Positions 4,423-7,191 of a stretch of DNA of 7,191 nt are shown in pieces (positions within the stretch are counted from its first letter, which is position 1; the number at the start of each line of letters is the position of its first letter). A program made the position numbers and the translations under genes. The notes below the pieces were generated by a model. The model was not told the DNA's origin. It was given only the letters and a program-made list of their open reading frames with translations, and did not search any database. The stretch covers positions 1 through 7,191 of the forward strand of contig CAVIQT010000066.1 of assembly GCA_963645165.1 (NCBI GenBank), written 5' to 3'. This DNA comes from CAG-533 sp963645165. Lineage in GTDB: Bacteria; Bacillota_I; Bacilli_A; RF39; UBA660.

Positions 4423-6711
4423 ATGAGTAATTTAATATTAAGCGCTGGATTAATTTGGCCATTTACATGGTTAGCATCTATTGCTTTAGCAATTGATACT
4501 TTAGTATATTATATAGTGCATGAAACATATCAAATCTTTAGTTTGGTTGCCCAGGCTCAGTTATTTAGTGATCCTAATGGTATTATAAAACCTCTTACTG
4601 ACAGAATTTATAGTATTTTAGGAATTATAATGCTCTTTGTTTTTACATATAATATTTTACTTTTAATTATTAATCCTGATAAATTAAATGATAAATCAGA
4701 TAGTTCTATGCTTGGAATAATAAAGAATCTAATTATTTCACTTATACTTATTGTACTTCTTCCTACAATGTTTGGTTATGCTTATAGAATTCAAAATAGT
4801 ATTTTAAACTCAGGAGTATTAAGTAGTATATTTATGGGCGGAACTACATCTGATGAAAATAATAATTTAATCCGTGATGGTGGAAGAGTAGTTGCTTTAA
4901 ATCTATTTAGTGCATTTTATTATCCGATAGATACAGCAGGAACTGCATATTCATATGAAGATTGTACTACTAAATCAGATGCACCGGCAATATGTAGTGA
5001 CTATGTTAGCGCCATGGATAGTGTAATGAATGATGGTAACTTATTTGCTTTTACAGAAAATAAAACTCTTAAAAAAGGCTTAGAAAATGATCAAATGAGA
5101 TATACTTGGTTTATTAGTTTTTGTGCTGGAGTATTTGCGGCATACTTATTTATATCTTTTACAATAGATGTAGGAGTTAGAGTTGTAAAATTAGGATTAT
5201 TGCAAGTTATTGCACCAATCCCAATTGTAATGAGAATAACCAAACCTAAGGGTGGAGTATTTGATAAATGGTTTAAAGAAACTACTAAAACATTTTTAAT
5301 GGTATTTGAAAGATTAATCGTAATTTATTTTGCTATGTGGACTATTTCTTCTGTTATTTGTAGTGACAAAGGGGGAATAATACCAAATTTAAATAGTGAT
5401 GGCTCTACTGGTGCTTTTGCAATGCTTTTTGCTAAAGTATTTCTAATATTAGGCACTTTAGCATTTGCTAAAGAAGCCCCTAAAATGATGGAAGACTTAT
5501 TTGGTATGAAGATTGGCAATGTAAGCATTAAGAAGAAACTTGGCCAAAATGAATACGCAATGCGTGGTGCCGCAATGATTGGAACAGGTGGTGCCAAAGG
5601 AATAGGGAACTATTTAAATGCTAGAAAATCAGGTAAAAGTTTTGTTAAGGCACTTGGTGCCAGTGCCTCTGGATTAGCAACTGGTGGAATTCAAGGCTTT
5701 AGACAAAGTAAAGGATTAAATGATTTAGGAAAATTAAAAAATACAGTTGTCATTGGTAAAGGTGTTGCTGACGCTAATGAGCAAAAAAGACTTGATAAAA
5801 AGCAAGCTATGTATGATGCAAATAAAATAGAACAGTGGGAAAATAATAGTAAAATTAAAGCAATGCGTGATAGTAAATCGGCAGAATACTTAAGCCAGCA
5901 TGGAGATATATATCAAAGTGGAGATTGGCAGAGTATACATGATGAAATATTTAGTAATCCTAATTTAAGCGAAACTGAAAAAGTTGCACTATATGAACAA
6001 AAAGTTAGTGAATATAATGAAAGTTTAAAAAATGAAGCAGAAACATATGCAAGAAATAAAGTTTATAACGATACATATGCTGATTTCAAGCCTGCATTTG
6101 GAACTACCGCTGCTTATACAAGAAAATACAAAGCTACTAAAAACAGAGAAAAAATGCAAGAATTTTTTACTGGCACTGGCGGAAAGACTATCTATGATGC
6201 TAACGTTGCTTCAATGGATAACGCTATAAATTCATTAAAACAAATGAAAGAAGCAGTATCTAAACTAGGAGCTGAGACAATGGAAAAGCAATTTTCTACT
6301 GCATCAAATGATCCTAATTATACAGAAACTATTCGTAATGATTTAAAAGGTAAAAGAGAGTTTGAACGTAATAAAGCAGCTATGAAACTATTTGATGAAA
6401 AATTAACATCTTATGGTACATCATATTTAGAAAGCTTAAAGAAATCTATATCAGATAACCCTCAAGCATTTGCTAACAGCACCTTAAAGGTTGACGATTT
6501 AGAAAAAATGGTTAATAAGATTAATGATAAGCATGATGAATACTTTGATAGTAGTAATAACCTAACTGCCGCTGGAAAATCAGCACTTGAAACAGAATTT
6601 AAAGATTTATATAAAACAATTAACGATATGCAAATATCAATTAATAATGACAAAATTAAGAAAACAACTGAGTGGGCTACTGAACATAGAAATGATAAAA
6701 AAGATTCTTAA
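4423..6711 (+). CDS. VirB6/TrbL-like polytopic channel protein with long cytoplasmic tail
   Basis: This is a 762-residue protein. Helices are seen at about 11-32, 62-84, 98-118, 228-250, 292-312 and 331-349. A semi-hydrophobic conserved-looking segment at 251-270 (VKLGLLQVIAPIPIVMR) is of the kind seen in VirB6/TrbL proteins. Positive charges place the N-terminus and the tail inside. The loop at 119-227, with Cys 181 and 191, would then lie outside, like the large central extracytoplasmic loop of VirB6. Residues 382-425 are Gly/Ala-rich (TGGAKGIG, SASGLATGGIQG). The remainder (about 445-762) is a highly charged, helix-rich, coiled-coil-like cytoplasmic tail with no motif I recognise. VirB6 family members form the inner-membrane channel of type IV secretion systems. 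An AGAAAGGAG site 7 bases before ATG 4423 fixes the start. The PrgI-like gene follows 21 bases later, a usual order in Gram-positive conjugation modules. Confidence 0.8.
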   Translation: MSNLILSAGLIWPFTWLASIALAIDTLVYYIVHETYQIFSLVAQAQLFSDPNGIIKPLTDRIYSILGIIMLFVFTYNILLLIINPDKLNDKSDSSMLGIIKNLIISLILIVLLPTMFGYAYRIQNSILNSGVLSSIFMGGTTSDENNNLIRDGGRVVALNLFSAFYYPIDTAGTAYSYEDCTTKSDAPAICSDYVSAMDSVMNDGNLFAFTENKTLKKGLENDQMRYTWFISFCAGVFAAYLFISFTIDVGVRVVKLGLLQVIAPIPIVMRITKPKGGVFDKWFKETTKTFLMVFERLIVIYFAMWTISSVICSDKGGIIPNLNSDGSTGAFAMLFAKVFLILGTLAFAKEAPKMMEDLFGMKIGNVSIKKKLGQNEYAMRGAAMIGTGGAKGIGNYLNARKSGKSFVKALGASASGLATGGIQGFRQSKGLNDLGKLKNTVVIGKGVADANEQKRLDKKQAMYDANKIEQWENNSKIKAMRDSKSAEYLSQHGDIYQSGDWQSIHDEIFSNPNLSETEKVALYEQKVSEYNESLKNEAETYARNKVYNDTYADFKPAFGTTAAYTRKYKATKNREKMQEFFTGTGGKTIYDANVASMDNAINSLKQMKEAVSKLGAETMEKQFSTASNDPNYTETIRNDLKGKREFERNKAAMKLFDEKLTSYGTSYLESLKKSISDNPQAFANSTLKVDDLEKMVNKINDKHDEYFDSSNNLTAAGKSALETEFKDLYKTINDMQISINNDKIKKTTEWATEHRNDKKDS

Positions 6712-6716
6712 TATTA

Positions 6717-6724
6717 AAAGGAGG
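6717..6724 (+). promoter_or_regulatory. Strong ribosome binding site supporting a GTG start
   Basis: AAAGGAGG lies 8 bases before GTG 6733, with no in-frame ATG nearby downstream. It fixes the unusual start codon of the PrgI-like gene. Confidence 0.8.
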
Positions 6725-6732
6725 AATAAAAA

Positions 6733-7056
6733 GTGGAAAATAATAACTTCTTGATACCAGCAAACTCCAAAAAGTCTATGCTGATATTAGGTTTTTTCAA
6801 CAAAATAGATTTAGTAATATTTGGTACAGGTATATTAATTACTCTAATCTTTATGTTTACAATAACTATTGAAACATTAAAAGAGGCTATAATTGTATTA
6901 CTTCCAGCCCTTGTTAGTACATTTTTAATCTTACCAATTCCAAATCAACATAATGTAGTAACATTACTAACTAATATTTATAGATATTTTACAAATAGAA
7001 GAACTTATTATTGGAGAGGTTGGTGTGTCAAATATGGCAAAGATGAAACAAAGTAA
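6733..7056 (+). CDS. PrgI family (VirB3-like) protein of a type IV secretion module
   Basis: This 107-residue protein starts at GTG behind a strong AAAGGAGG. After a polar start with FLIPANSKKS come a Gly-Phe-Phe segment (GFFNKIDL), two helices at about 26-46 and 50-68, and an aromatic, basic C-terminus (YRYFTNRRTYYWRGW). The 'IP-N-K' start, two helices and a closing Y-W patch are the pattern of PrgI-type proteins. These small proteins sit directly before VirB4-type ATPases in Gram-positive conjugative elements and occupy the place of VirB3. The next gene here starts inside its 3' end, which supports both calls and suggests translational coupling. The gene should be co-transcribed with the VirB6-like gene from the promoter near 3525. 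The family call is from motif and context rather than a search. Confidence 0.8.
   Translation: MENNNFLIPANSKKSMLILGFFNKIDLVIFGTGILITLIFMFTITIETLKEAIIVLLPALVSTFLILPIPNQHNVVTLLTNIYRYFTNRRTYYWRGWCVKYGKDETK
7013..7020 (+). promoter_or_regulatory. Ribosome binding site for the overlapping TraC/VirB4-like gene
   Basis: GGAGAGGT lies within the end of the PrgI-like gene. Its GAGGT is 4 bases from GTG 7025 but 13 bases from ATG 7034 in the same frame, so the GTG start is slightly favoured. Confidence 0.5.
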
Positions 7057-7191
7057 ATTCACAGAAGATTGGATACCTGTTAAAGCTATTCAAAATGGTA
7101 TGATTATTCTTGACAATAATTATTATGTAACAGGTATTAAAGTTGAACCTAAAAATATCTTTATTTTAGATTATCAAACACAAAATAATAT
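7025..7191 (+). CDS. N-terminus of a probable TraC/VirB4-family protein (3' truncated)
   Basis: An open frame overlaps the PrgI-like gene by 32 bases and leaves the window after 55 full codons. From the ATG at 7034 it reads MAKMKQSKFTEDW, then IPVKAIQNGMIILDNNYYV, then a TGIKVEPKNIFILD segment. An 'IP-K-I--G-I---G-Y---L-VEP-NF' beginning is what I recall of TraC-like N-terminal domains of Gram-positive conjugative ATPase genes that directly follow PrgI. It would be a cytoplasmic component that works with or belongs to the VirB4 motor. No Walker motif can be seen because only the first residues are present. Thus I cannot tell a full-length VirB4 ATPase from a separate small TraC-like protein. 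The start could be GTG 7025 (better ribosome site spacing) or ATG 7034 (preferred codon). Confidence 0.65.
   Translation, partial: MSNMAKMKQSKFTEDWIPVKAIQNGMIILDNNYYVTGIKVEPKNIFILDYQTQNN

Noticed and set aside
5325..5597. Reverse-strand open frame of 90 codons
   Set aside because: Antisense shadow of the VirB6-like gene, without start signals.
6032..6229. Short + strand frame and the reverse frame at 6462-6653
   Set aside because: Both are shadows inside the charged tail of the VirB6-like gene, with no ribosome site and no recognisable composition.
1..7191. Reassigned genetic code (TGA as Trp), suspected from very low GC and no TGA stop codons
   Set aside because: All tryptophans in the called genes are TGG and no called gene has an in-frame TGA. 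The absence of TGA stops among so few genes in AT-rich DNA is not informative.

Overview
The window is strongly AT-rich DNA from a low-GC Gram-positive (Bacillota/Mollicutes-like) bacterium. AGGAGG-type ribosome sites, sigma-A-type promoters and U-tract terminators all point that way, and so do PrgI-type and TraC/VirB4-type genes. All tryptophans in the called genes are TGG and no gene contains an in-frame TGA. Code 4, typical of classical mycoplasmas, is therefore unlikely. No tRNA, rRNA, CRISPR array, insertion sequence or relaxase was seen. All genes are on the + strand.

Layout: (1) Positions 1-1203 are the tail of an upstream operon. They hold the end of a membrane-anchored protein, then a secreted Ig-like/Cys-rich/Ser-rich protein that ends in a VirB2-like two-helix pilin domain, then a strong terminator. 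(2) Positions 1249-3060 are a promoter-driven trio: a small Cys-rich single-helix protein, a TadE-like pseudopilin, and a CpaE/TadZ-like ParA-fold protein with a lysine-less Walker A. (3) Positions 3070-3515 are a stand-alone VirB2-like pilin with its own full-consensus promoter and its own terminator. (4) From 3497 on, a second promoter overlaps that terminator. It drives a second Ig-like pilin fusion, a 762-residue VirB6/TrbL-like membrane protein, a PrgI-like protein, and the start of a probable TraC/VirB4-family gene that runs off the window.

Taken together this reads as part of a Gram-positive type IV secretion/conjugation-like apparatus. PrgI (VirB3-like), VirB6-like and VirB4/TraC-like parts would form the membrane channel and motor. 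VirB2-like subunits would form a fibre or pore, and a CpaE/TadZ-like protein would position it. Two features stand out. Three VirB2-like domains are encoded within about 4.3 kb, and two of them carry large secreted Ig-like and Cys-rich ectodomains that could act as adhesive or tip subunits. Tad-pilus-like parts (CpaE/TadZ-like and TadE-like) sit inside the same locus as the type IV secretion parts. Whether the machine moves DNA, delivers proteins or serves adhesion cannot be decided from this window. All assignments rest on reading motifs by eye, with no database search.
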